A stretch of DNA of 55,412 nt from CAZVYN01 sp964631125 (GTDB lineage Bacteria > Eisenbacteria > RBG-16-71-46 > CAIMUX01): contig CAZVYN010000018.1 in the NCBI GenBank assembly GCA_964631125.1, positions 1 through 55,412 on the forward strand. Direction: 5' to 3'. Below are positions 8,027 to 15,355 of this stretch, one piece after another. Below the pieces are notes generated by a model that ran no database searches, was not told where the DNA came from, and worked only from the letters and a program-made list of their open reading frames with translations. How positions within the stretch are numbered: the stretch's first letter is position 1; every line of letters begins with the position of its first letter. A program made the translations under genes and the position numbers.

Positions 8027-9475
8027 CTACTCGAAGATATTGCCGGGCGCCAGCAGTCCCTTCGGATCGAGCGTCTGCTTGAGTGAGGCCATCGCGCGCA
8101 GCTGCCACGCCGGATAGAGCTCGCGCAAGAGCGAGCGCTTGATCTTCCCGATGCCGTGCTCCGCCGAGAGCGTGCCGCCCAACTCGAGCGCGCGCATCGC
8201 CATCCTCCGCGCGGCGGCCTGCGCCTTGACCAAGGACGCGGCGTCTTCCGCGATCAGATTGAAATGCGGATGCCCATTGCCGACATGTCCGTAACCGGCG
8301 GTCAGCCCGCCGAAGAGATCGCGCCCGATGGCGAAGCAGTCCTCCATCAGCAGCGGCAACTGTTCCAGCGGCACGGCGAAGTCGGTCGAGACCTTTCGGC
8401 CGCCGTGGAGCTGCGCGCGCGAACCGCGTTCGTTCATCCCCGCGGGAATGGCGTGACGCAGGCGCCGCAGCGCCGCCTTCTCCGCTTCGCTCTGGGCGAC
8501 GATGGTGAGATCGGCCAAACCCTGTTGCGCCTCGATCAACTCGTACCAGCGCTCGAACGACTCCATCTCCTTGCCCGGCTCCGCCTCTTCTTCGAAGAAG
8601 ACCGCCGCGCCGGCGCCCTCGGGAATGCGCAAGCCGCCCGCTTCGGGATGGATGAGCGCGAGCGAGGTCGCATCGAAGAGTTCGAGACAGCGCGGCTCGA
8701 GCTCACCGCGGAGGCGGAGCGCATCGGCCGCCAAGACGAACGCGATCGCCTCGCGCCAACTCGGGAAGAACGCCATCGCGCCGAAGTCAGCGGCCGGCGC
8801 CGCCAAGCACTGCACCTCCACTTGGGTCACGATCCCGAGCGTCCCCTCGGAGCCGATCCAGAGGTCGATCGGATCCTGGAAGCCGTAGTAGCCGGTCGTA
8901 TTCTTGCTGGCGCCCGCGCGCCGCACCGTTTGCAGCGTGCCGTCGGCCAGGACGATCCGCAGCGAGCGCACCCACGGACGCGTCGCGCCGTAGCGGTAGG
9001 TGCGCGAGCCGCTCGCGTTGCAAGCCACCGTCCCGCCCAACGAGCATTCGTTCTCGCTCGTCGGATCGGGCGGATAGAAGAGTCCCGCCTCGCGCAGCGT
9101 CCGCTTGAACTCACCCAAGACGACGCCCGGCTCGGCGATCGCGATGCGCCGCACCGGATCGATCTCGACGATGCGGGTCATCTGCTCCAGCGCGAGCGCG
9201 ATGCCGCGCTCCGGCACCGACGCCCCGGTCGTGCTCGAACGCAAGCCCTGCGGCGTCAGCGCGACGCCATGCGACGCGCATCTCTGCATCAGATCGACCA
9301 CCTCGGCCTCGGTCGTCGGTCGGGCCACCGCCTCCGGATCGTGCGCCAGCCCCGATGCGTCCGCCGAGTAGGCGTGGCAGATCTCCGCGTCGCGCGTGAC
9401 CGTCGCGTGATCGAACGGATGGCCCTGTCCCATCGGCGGCTGTCCCATCAGCGGCTGTCCCATCGGCAGCGCCAT
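8027..9475 (-). CDS. FAD-linked oxidase, glycolate/D-lactate dehydrogenase type (GlcD-like)
   Basis: 482 residues. The N-terminal FAD_binding_4 (PCMH) half (about 45-225) has AHDPEAVARPTTEAEVVDLMQ, VALTPQGLRSSTTGASVP and FYPPDPTSENECSLGGTVACNASGSRTYRYGATRPWV. The C-terminal FAD-oxidase half ends GTLSAEHGIGKIKRSLL ... LDPKGLLAPGNIFE, typical of GlcD/LldD-type dehydrogenases oxidising 2-hydroxyacids into the electron transport chain. No GlcE/GlcF partner is nearby, so the substrate (glycolate, D-lactate or another) is unknown. The first 17 residues are a MGQP repeat coded by three 15-base units (9426-9470). It starts four bases after the era stop, so both genes are probably cotranscribed. Confidence 0.88.
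   Translation of the reverse strand: MALPMGQPLMGQPPMGQGHPFDHATVTRDAEICHAYSADASGLAHDPEAVARPTTEAEVVDLMQRCASHGVALTPQGLRSSTTGASVPERGIALALEQMTRIVEIDPVRRIAIAEPGVVLGEFKRTLREAGLFYPPDPTSENECSLGGTVACNASGSRTYRYGATRPWVRSLRIVLADGTLQTVRRAGASKNTTGYYGFQDPIDLWIGSEGTLGIVTQVEVQCLAAPAADFGAMAFFPSWREAIAFVLAADALRLRGELEPRCLELFDATSLALIHPEAGGLRIPEGAGAAVFFEEEAEPGKEMESFERWYELIEAQQGLADLTIVAQSEAEKAALRRLRHAIPAGMNERGSRAQLHGGRKVSTDFAVPLEQLPLLMEDCFAIGRDLFGGLTAGYGHVGNGHPHFNLIAEDAASLVKAQAAARRMAMRALELGGTLSAEHGIGKIKRSLLRELYPAWQLRAMASLKQTLDPKGLLAPGNIFE
9426..9470. repeat. 15-base tandem repeat (x3) at the 5-prime end of the FAD-oxidase gene
   Basis: Three near-identical units of tgtcccatcggcggc encode the MGQP repeats at the N-terminus. 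The unit is a multiple of three, so copy changes would keep the frame. Confidence 0.8.
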
Positions 9476-9478
9476 GCG

Positions 9479-10405
9479 TTAGGACCGATAACCGAATCTG
9501 CGCAGCGCGCCGGCCCGCTTGCGCCACTTCGGCATCACCTTGACTCGCAACGAGAGATAGACCGCCCGTCCGAGGAACTCCTCGACGACCACCCGCGCTT
9601 CTTCCCCGAGTGCGCGGATCGCCTCGGCCCCGGCGCCGATCAAGATCGCTTTCTGAGACGGCGACTCCACCACGACATTGGCTTCGATGTAGTCCTTCGC
9701 GCCCGGCCGCTCGGTGAACTCCACGATGTCGACCTCGCAGGCGTACGGCACCTCTTCGCGGTAACGCTCCAGGATCCGCTCACGGATCAGCTCGCCGACG
9801 AAGAAGCGCTCCGACTGATCGGCCAGTTGATCGACCGGATAGAACGGCGGCGCCTCCGGCAGGCGCAGCAGCATGGCGTCGAACATCTCGCGGACTCCCG
9901 TGCCGTCGCGGGCCGAGATCGGGAAGAGTTCGTCGAAGAGTCCCGTGGCTGCGTAATGCGTCAGCACCGGAAGGAGCGCCTCCTTGGGCCGCACCGTGTC
10001 GACCTTGTTGATCGCCAGGAAGCGCGGCTTGCTCGACTCGGCCACCATCGCCGGCGGCTCCAAGAGCGCGCCCGGCTCGACCAGACAGAGCAGGAGATCG
10101 GCATCGTCGATGGCCGACTTCGCCTCGTTCAACATCGCACGGTGCAGATCGTAGCGCGGCTCCATCAACCCAGGCGTATCCAGCAGGATGATCTGATGCC
10201 CCGGCCCGTTGAGGATGCCCAGCGTGCGGCGCCGCGTGGTCTGCGGCTTCGGCGTCACGATTGCGAGCCGCTCCTCCAGGAGCCGATTCATCAGCGTCGA
10301 CTTGCCGACGTTCGGCGCGCCGACCAGAGCGACGTAACCGCTGCGGAACCCCTTCAGCGAGGGATCGGTCGGGTCCTCGGTCGGGTCCTCGGTCGGGTCA
10401 TCCAT
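9479..10405 (-). CDS. era: Era, ribosome-assembly GTPase
   Basis: 308 residues. The GTPase domain has G1 GAPNVGKST (29-37), the TPKPQTTRR switch, G3 DTPG (about 76-79) and G4 NKVD (about 133-136). A C-terminal KH domain follows (VVVESPSQKAILIGAGAEAIRALG ... VYLSLRVKVMPKWR). Era binds the 3-prime end of 16S rRNA and helps small-subunit maturation. An unusual N-terminal tail DDPTEDPTEDPTDPS precedes the domain and comes from a 12-base tandem repeat (10367-10402). If the tail is not used, translation could begin nearer residue 19, but no other start codon with a ribosome site is evident there. Confidence 0.96.
   Translation of the reverse strand: MDDPTEDPTEDPTDPSLKGFRSGYVALVGAPNVGKSTLMNRLLEERLAIVTPKPQTTRRRTLGILNGPGHQIILLDTPGLMEPRYDLHRAMLNEAKSAIDDADLLLCLVEPGALLEPPAMVAESSKPRFLAINKVDTVRPKEALLPVLTHYAATGLFDELFPISARDGTGVREMFDAMLLRLPEAPPFYPVDQLADQSERFFVGELIRERILERYREEVPYACEVDIVEFTERPGAKDYIEANVVVESPSQKAILIGAGAEAIRALGEEARVVVEEFLGRAVYLSLRVKVMPKWRKRAGALRRFGYRS
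10367..10402. repeat. 12-base tandem repeat (x3) at the 5-prime end of era
   Basis: Three units of ggtcgggtcctc, the last with one change, encode the DPTE repeats of the Era N-terminus. Adjacent glcD-like and era genes thus both carry short in-frame repeats at their starts. Confidence 0.8.
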
Positions 10406-10576
10406 CAGCGGTCTCCTGTCGTTCCCAGCACGTCTCGAACGGTCGCCTCGGCATCCTAGCGGTCCGGAGGTCCGAACCTAAGATCTCGAGGAGCACCCTG
10501 GGACGGCCGATCCAGAGGAGAGTAAATCCGCGCGGTGGTCAGAGGCGTTTCGACCCAGGAAGAGGTGAGGTCACGA

Positions 10577-10860
10577 ATGAAGCGCCCTCTCAGCGTCTTG
10601 GTGATCGAAGATTCAGCCGCCGACACCGAGCTCGTTCTGCACAAATTGCAGCGTTCCGGCTTCGAACCGACCCATCAGCGGGTCTGTGACGAGGCGACGC
10701 CCTTCGTGGAAGAGTCGCGCGCCTTCCTCGACTCTTCGTCAAGGACGCCGAGACCCTCGCCTACATCCGCCTCAACGCCGAGGCCGAGCGGATGGCCGGG
10801 GTGGCGCGCAATGGGATGGAGGGCAAGACCGACCTCGCTGCAGGCGCAGGAGCGCGGCTA
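10577..10860 (+). pseudogene. Remnant of a receiver-PAS signalling gene
   Basis: The ATG at 10577 has a good ribosome site (GAGGTGAGG). The first about 35 codons read as a response-regulator receiver start (RPLSVLVIEDSAADTEL, then LHKLQRSGFEPTHQRV). The rest of the receiver, including the phospho-acceptor region, is missing. After FLDS the frame shifts, and a PAS-domain piece can be read in another frame from about 10741: FVKDAETLAYIRLNAEAERM, then GVARNGMEGKTDL. It stops there and runs into the convergent protease gene at 10858. The expected junction in intact homologues (FLDS-IPDMI-FVKDAET) suggests a small deletion at about 10735-10740 as well as larger losses. I read it as a decayed hybrid kinase; a product of this length is unlikely to work. 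Confidence 0.6.
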
Positions 10861-13800
10861 GCGCGGCGACTTCTGGCGCCGCAACACCTCGCGCACCGCT
10901 TCGTCCAGCGCCGCGTCCTCTTGATCCGCCTCCGGTCGCGGCGCCGAAACCCCGAGAAGTTCGTCTCTGCCCACGAGGCTTTCGTACGGCGTAGAGACCT
11001 GGACATCCGGCGCGAGCCCGCGCCACTCCAGCGCGGAACCCTGCAGCCGCGTCCACTCCGTGCGCGGAATCCGCCAACCGCTCCCGTCCATCAACTCGAT
11101 CTCGTCGGTCCCGAGGACCCCCCCGGCGGTCGTCTCTCCGACCAACGCGCCGAGGTCGAGCGTGCGCACCCCATGCGCCAGTATCTCCGCCGCGCTCGCG
11201 GTCCGCTCATCCACGAGGAGCGCCAGAGGACCGAGGCGGGACGGCGCGGGCGCCATCGCCGGCGCCCCTCCCCGCGAACGAACGCGCGCCACCGGAACGC
11301 GCGCCAACAGATCGAGGAGGCCGAGATCGACCGACCCTCCGGCGTTTCCGCGCAGGTCGACGACGAGACCCGGCGCGCCGTCGAGCGCGCGCTCCAGCGC
11401 GAAGCGCGAACGCGGCCCGAGGCGAGCAAGCGCCACGTAGCGCGCTCTGTTCTGGCTCGAAGACGCAGTTCGTCGGACCCGCACCGCGTCGCGCTCCGCG
11501 CGAGCACGTTGCCGCATCGTCTCGACATCGAGCGCGACGATCGTGTCGCGCCTCGCCTCGCCTCCCGTCGACCAGACCACTTCGACGGGCCCGCGCGCGC
11601 GGCCGTCCAAGATCGATTCGAGCGCACGCCGGGCGCCGAGCGTAACTCCGTCGACCGACTCGATCCAGACGCTCTCGCCGGAGACGCCGCGCCGCGCGAG
11701 CAACTCCGCCATCGGGCCGCCGGACAGCGCGTGCGCTCGCCGCGTCGTCCCTCGCTGGCCGCGCCGCTGTGCGAACGCCAGACCCAACTCGCCGCTGCGA
11801 CGCGACGGCCCCGGCAGGATGTCCCCGACATGCGAGGCGCCCAACTCGCCGACCAGATCCGCGAGCAGATCCGAGAGACCGGCGCGAGTCCCGATGGCGT
11901 CGAGTCGCGGCTCGTACCGCTTGCGCGCGGCCCGCCAGTCGAGCAGGTGGAGATCCCGGTCATGGAACCCATCGCGCAGACTTCGCCACGCCTCCGCGAA
12001 GAGCTGTTCCCGTTCCGCTCGAGGATCGACCCTCCGAGGGAGCGCCACCGCGATCGACCGCCAGCTTCCTACCTCACGTGTCCCGGTGTGCAGACGCCCC
12101 TGACGGTCCAGCGCATAGGCGGTGTTGTTGCCGTCCGCCGCGATCGCGCACAAGTCGATGTCGCCTTCGGTCAGTCGGACGGGAGCGAGACGCTCCGGAT
12201 CGATCCACCAGAGCGCCCGCTCGCCCGACAACGTGGCGCCGCAGAGCACTCCCCCCCACGCCAGTTCGAACGGCCCCTCGTCTCCTGGAAAGTCGGTCAG
12301 CCGTTCCCGCCGCAACTCGAGACCTGCGCGTTCGATCGCGATGCCGCGCGATTCCGCCAGGGGGCGGGACGCTGCGCCGGACGCGGCGTCCACCGTAGCG
12401 CCGAGGAGATTCGCGCCCCAGAGATCGAGACTCCCCTCGGCATCCGAGAGGTAGACGAGCGCGCGGCCGTCCCGCGTCCAGTGCGGCTCGATGTCATGCG
12501 CCAGAGGATCGGTGAAGGAGAACGCGTCGCCGACGAGGAGTGATCGCAGGTAGATCTCACCGCGACCGCGGTCGTCGGCCGCTGCGTAGGCGATCCAGTC
12601 TCCGTCGGGTGACAGATCGAAGCCGTGGAAGCGCGCCGCGTCGGCCACGACCCGCTCGCGCCCGCCGGAGGCGTCGGCCACGAGCAGTTCCTCTCGCTCC
12701 CGCCGTCGCACGTAGGCGACCAGCCGACCGTCCCCCGAGTAGCGCGGGAGTCTCTGATCGTCGGTCCCAGTTCGAAAGACGACGGGAACCGCCTGCGCGG
12801 AATCCTCCGATGACCACGCTGACGGCCACCCCGACGGCCACGGCAGTCGGAGCAGGTCCTCGTCTCCGCTGCGATCACTGACGAAACAGAGCGCGGCGCC
12901 GTCGGGTGAGAAAACTGGATCGCGCTCGCGGTAGGGATGCGGCGCGAGCGGGCGCCCGAGAATCGGCTCGCGCGCCGGTTCGAGCGCCGAGAGATCCAGC
13001 GCGAACAGATCACCCGCCGCCTCGACCACCACTTGGCCGCGCGACGACACCGCGAGCGCGCGCAGACCGGAGCGCAGCGTGTCGGCGGAGGCCACTTCGG
13101 GCGGAAGGGTCGCTCGCAGTTCGAGACGCCGAGGGGCGGGCCGGTCGCTCGTCAACTCGAGGATCCAGATCGCACCGCCCTGTTCGTACACCACGCGCCG
13201 CCCGTCGCGGGGCAGGCTCGGCCAACGCACCGGCGCGTCGGTGTGATCGGTCACTCGGTGATGGGTCCGGGTCTCCAGGTCGAAGCGCCAGAGATTCGGC
13301 ACGATCGACTCTTCGCTGATATAGAGCACGCTCTCTTCGTCGCGCCCCCAGAGCGGCGAGTGGTCCGGCCCATCGAACTCGGTCAACCTCGTGAGCTCTC
13401 GCGTCTCGAGATCCAAGATGGCGACATCGGTGTCCCCGGCGCCGCGATAGCCGCGCTGCCAGTGGGGCAAGAGTCCCGTCACGAGGAGGAGCCGCGAACC
13501 GTCGCGTGAGAGGCTGGCGTCGCGCGCCAGGTCGAAGGTGATCGGACGCGGCTCGCCGCCCGACACGGCGACCTTCCAGCTCCTCGGCTCGTCCCGCTCG
13601 CGCGTCGTGGTGAACAGGATCTCTTCGCCGTCCGGGCCGCACGAGGTGGGTCGATCGTCCCCTTCATGCCAGGTGAGTTGGCGTGTTTCGCCCGAGTCGA
13701 TCCGCAGGACGAAGAGGTCGAAGTCCCCGCCGTCTTCCCGCGCGAACGCGAGCCGGTCGCCGTCTGCGAGCCAGACAGGGGAGCGCTCATCCTCGGGTGT

Positions 13801-14028
13801 GCGAGTCAGCGGGCGCGCCGAGACGGCGGCAGCGCCGCCGCCGAGGCCGTCGCCGCCGCCGCCGCCGCCGCCGATCGACGCGATCCAGAGATCGCCGCCG
13901 CAGACGAAGGCCACCGCCTTGCCGTCGGGGGAGACGCGCGGTTCCCTGAATCCGCTCGTGACGGGGGGCGGAGCGGCCGCCAACGCGGCCCCCCCCCAGA
14001 GCGCCATCATCACCACCCAGCCTCGCAC
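10858..14028 (-). CDS. Tricorn-like S41 peptidase, exported
   Basis: 1056 residues with a signal peptide (VVMMALWGGAALAAA). Two beta-propeller regions of WD40/PD40-type repeats fill about 20-660 (VSPDGKAVAFV, FSPDGAALCFVSDRSG, LSPDGDWIAYAA). Then comes a C1 helical domain, a PDZ-like part, and the C-terminal S41 core. GASHVGD contributes the Ser-His pair of tricorn, and DERTASAAEIL at about 941-951 carries the nucleophile Ser near 945, so catalytic residues look present. Tricorn proteases degrade oligopeptides; this one is predicted periplasmic or extracellular. A poly-Gly insert (about residues 53-65) comes from a GCC repeat at 13851-13873. It is convergent with the receiver-PAS remnant and divergent from ispH. 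Confidence 0.88.
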   Translation of the reverse strand: MRGWVVMMALWGGAALAAAPPPVTSGFREPRVSPDGKAVAFVCGGDLWIASIGGGGGGGDGLGGGAAAVSARPLTRTPEDERSPVWLADGDRLAFAREDGGDFDLFVLRIDSGETRQLTWHEGDDRPTSCGPDGEEILFTTTRERDEPRSWKVAVSGGEPRPITFDLARDASLSRDGSRLLLVTGLLPHWQRGYRGAGDTDVAILDLETRELTRLTEFDGPDHSPLWGRDEESVLYISEESIVPNLWRFDLETRTHHRVTDHTDAPVRWPSLPRDGRRVVYEQGGAIWILELTSDRPAPRRLELRATLPPEVASADTLRSGLRALAVSSRGQVVVEAAGDLFALDLSALEPAREPILGRPLAPHPYRERDPVFSPDGAALCFVSDRSGDEDLLRLPWPSGWPSAWSSEDSAQAVPVVFRTGTDDQRLPRYSGDGRLVAYVRRREREELLVADASGGRERVVADAARFHGFDLSPDGDWIAYAAADDRGRGEIYLRSLLVGDAFSFTDPLAHDIEPHWTRDGRALVYLSDAEGSLDLWGANLLGATVDAASGAASRPLAESRGIAIERAGLELRRERLTDFPGDEGPFELAWGGVLCGATLSGERALWWIDPERLAPVRLTEGDIDLCAIAADGNNTAYALDRQGRLHTGTREVGSWRSIAVALPRRVDPRAEREQLFAEAWRSLRDGFHDRDLHLLDWRAARKRYEPRLDAIGTRAGLSDLLADLVGELGASHVGDILPGPSRRSGELGLAFAQRRGQRGTTRRAHALSGGPMAELLARRGVSGESVWIESVDGVTLGARRALESILDGRARGPVEVVWSTGGEARRDTIVALDVETMRQRARAERDAVRVRRTASSSQNRARYVALARLGPRSRFALERALDGAPGLVVDLRGNAGGSVDLGLLDLLARVPVARVRSRGGAPAMAPAPSRLGPLALLVDERTASAAEILAHGVRTLDLGALVGETTAGGVLGTDEIELMDGSGWRIPRTEWTRLQGSALEWRGLAPDVQVSTPYESLVGRDELLGVSAPRPEADQEDAALDEAVREVLRRQKSPR
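13851..13873. repeat. GCC trinucleotide run encoding poly-Gly
   Basis: A pure gcc run inside the first propeller of the tricorn-like gene encodes seven consecutive Gly residues on the minus strand. Slippage here would stay in frame. Confidence 0.8.
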
Positions 14029-14066
14029 GTTCCGACCTCCCTCGCTGCTCGCCTATACTGCCTGTC

Positions 14067-15335
14067 ATGAGCGATCCGCGTTACTTCCGCAAGGGGCTCG
14101 GCAACCACGACCAGATCGCCCCGCTCCTGCACGCCGACTATCACAACAGCCTGATCGAGTACGTGAAGGCCCATGACCATCGCATCCGCTTCGACTCGAC
14201 GGAAGTGCGTCTCGCCCACGAATTCGGTTTCTGCTACGGCGTCGATCGTGCGGTCGAGTACGCCTACGCCTCGCGTGACCGCTTCCCTGATCGTCGCATC
14301 TGGATCACCGGCGAGATCATCCACAATCCCTGGGTGAATCGCCGGCTCGAGGAAATGGGGATCCGCTTCCTCGATCCCCCCGGAACCGTCGCCGATCGAC
14401 TCGCGGTCATCGACTCCGAAGATGTCGTCCTCATCCCCGCCTTCGGCGTCGAGAACGACGACTTCCTGAAGTTGCGCGACCGCGGCGCCATCTTGGTCGA
14501 CACCACCTGCGGATCGGTGCTGAACGTCTGGAAGAGTGTCGAGCGCTACGCGAAGGACGGCTACACCGCGGTCGTCCATGGAAAGGTCCAACACGAGGAG
14601 ACGCGGGCCACCTGTTCTCAGGTGACCAAGCACTCGGGCGGCCGCTGGCTCGTCCTGCGCGATCGCGAGGAAGCGAACTGGGTCTGCGATTATCTGGAGG
14701 GACGCCTCTCCGCCGACGAACTCCGCGCCCGCCTCGGCGACTCGTGGTCCGAGGGGTTCGATCCGGAGCGAGATCTGATCCGCATCGGAGTCGCCAACCA
14801 GACGACGATGCTCTCGTCGGAATCCATGGAGATCGCCGAGATGATCGGGCGCTCGATGGCGCGTCGCTTCGGCGAGGAGAAACGCTCCGAGCATTTCCGC
14901 AGCTTCGACACGATCTGCAGCGCGACGCAAGAGCGTCAGGACGCGGTCGGCGACTTGATCAAGGGCGGAGTCGATCTCATGGTGGTGATCGGCGGATTCA
15001 ACAGCAGCAACACGACGCACCTGGTCGAGATGTCCGCCAAACTCGTGCCCGCCTATCACGTCGAAGACGCGAACTGTCTCATCTCTCCGGACTGGATCCG
15101 CCACCAACCGCTGGGCGAGAGATCGCCTGTGCTGACCCAGGGATGGTTGGCGGCCGCGGGCAGAGGCGCCACCGGTGAGACGCCGCTCGTCATCGGCGTG
15201 ACCAGCGGGGCCTCGACGCCGAACAGCGAGACCGGCCGCACGATCTGGCGCCTGCTCGCCTTCCGCGGTGTCCCGGAGGCGGAACTGACCGAGATGGTCC
15301 ACGGCGCTCGGGAGAGCGCGAGCCCGCGCGCCTGA
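14067..15335 (+). CDS. ispH: IspH, 4-hydroxy-3-methylbut-2-enyl diphosphate reductase (long form)
   Basis: 422 residues. The three Fe-S ligand cysteines are in GFCYGVDRAV (C56), DTTCGSVLN (C148) and DTICSATQERQ (C284), with the catalytic-type TGEIIHNPWVN and the GFNSSNTTHL binding motif. It makes IPP and DMAPP in the last step of the MEP pathway. It is about 100 residues longer than E. coli IspH and matches the long form known from cyanobacteria and plants, including the N-terminal extension (1-40). It is divergent from the tricorn-like gene and is followed 20 bases later by the aminopeptidase gene, so they may share a transcript. Confidence 0.95.
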   Translation: MSDPRYFRKGLGNHDQIAPLLHADYHNSLIEYVKAHDHRIRFDSTEVRLAHEFGFCYGVDRAVEYAYASRDRFPDRRIWITGEIIHNPWVNRRLEEMGIRFLDPPGTVADRLAVIDSEDVVLIPAFGVENDDFLKLRDRGAILVDTTCGSVLNVWKSVERYAKDGYTAVVHGKVQHEETRATCSQVTKHSGGRWLVLRDREEANWVCDYLEGRLSADELRARLGDSWSEGFDPERDLIRIGVANQTTMLSSESMEIAEMIGRSMARRFGEEKRSEHFRSFDTICSATQERQDAVGDLIKGGVDLMVVIGGFNSSNTTHLVEMSAKLVPAYHVEDANCLISPDWIRHQPLGERSPVLTQGWLAAAGRGATGETPLVIGVTSGASTPNSETGRTIWRLLAFRGVPEAELTEMVHGARESASPRA

Positions 15336-15355
15336 GGCGCTCCGAGGGGGCGACC

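Noticed and set aside
8156..10459. Long open frame on the plus strand opposite the FAD-oxidase and era genes
   Set aside because: It is the mirror of two clear minus-strand genes in high-GC sequence; the protein is Arg/His-rich with no domain.
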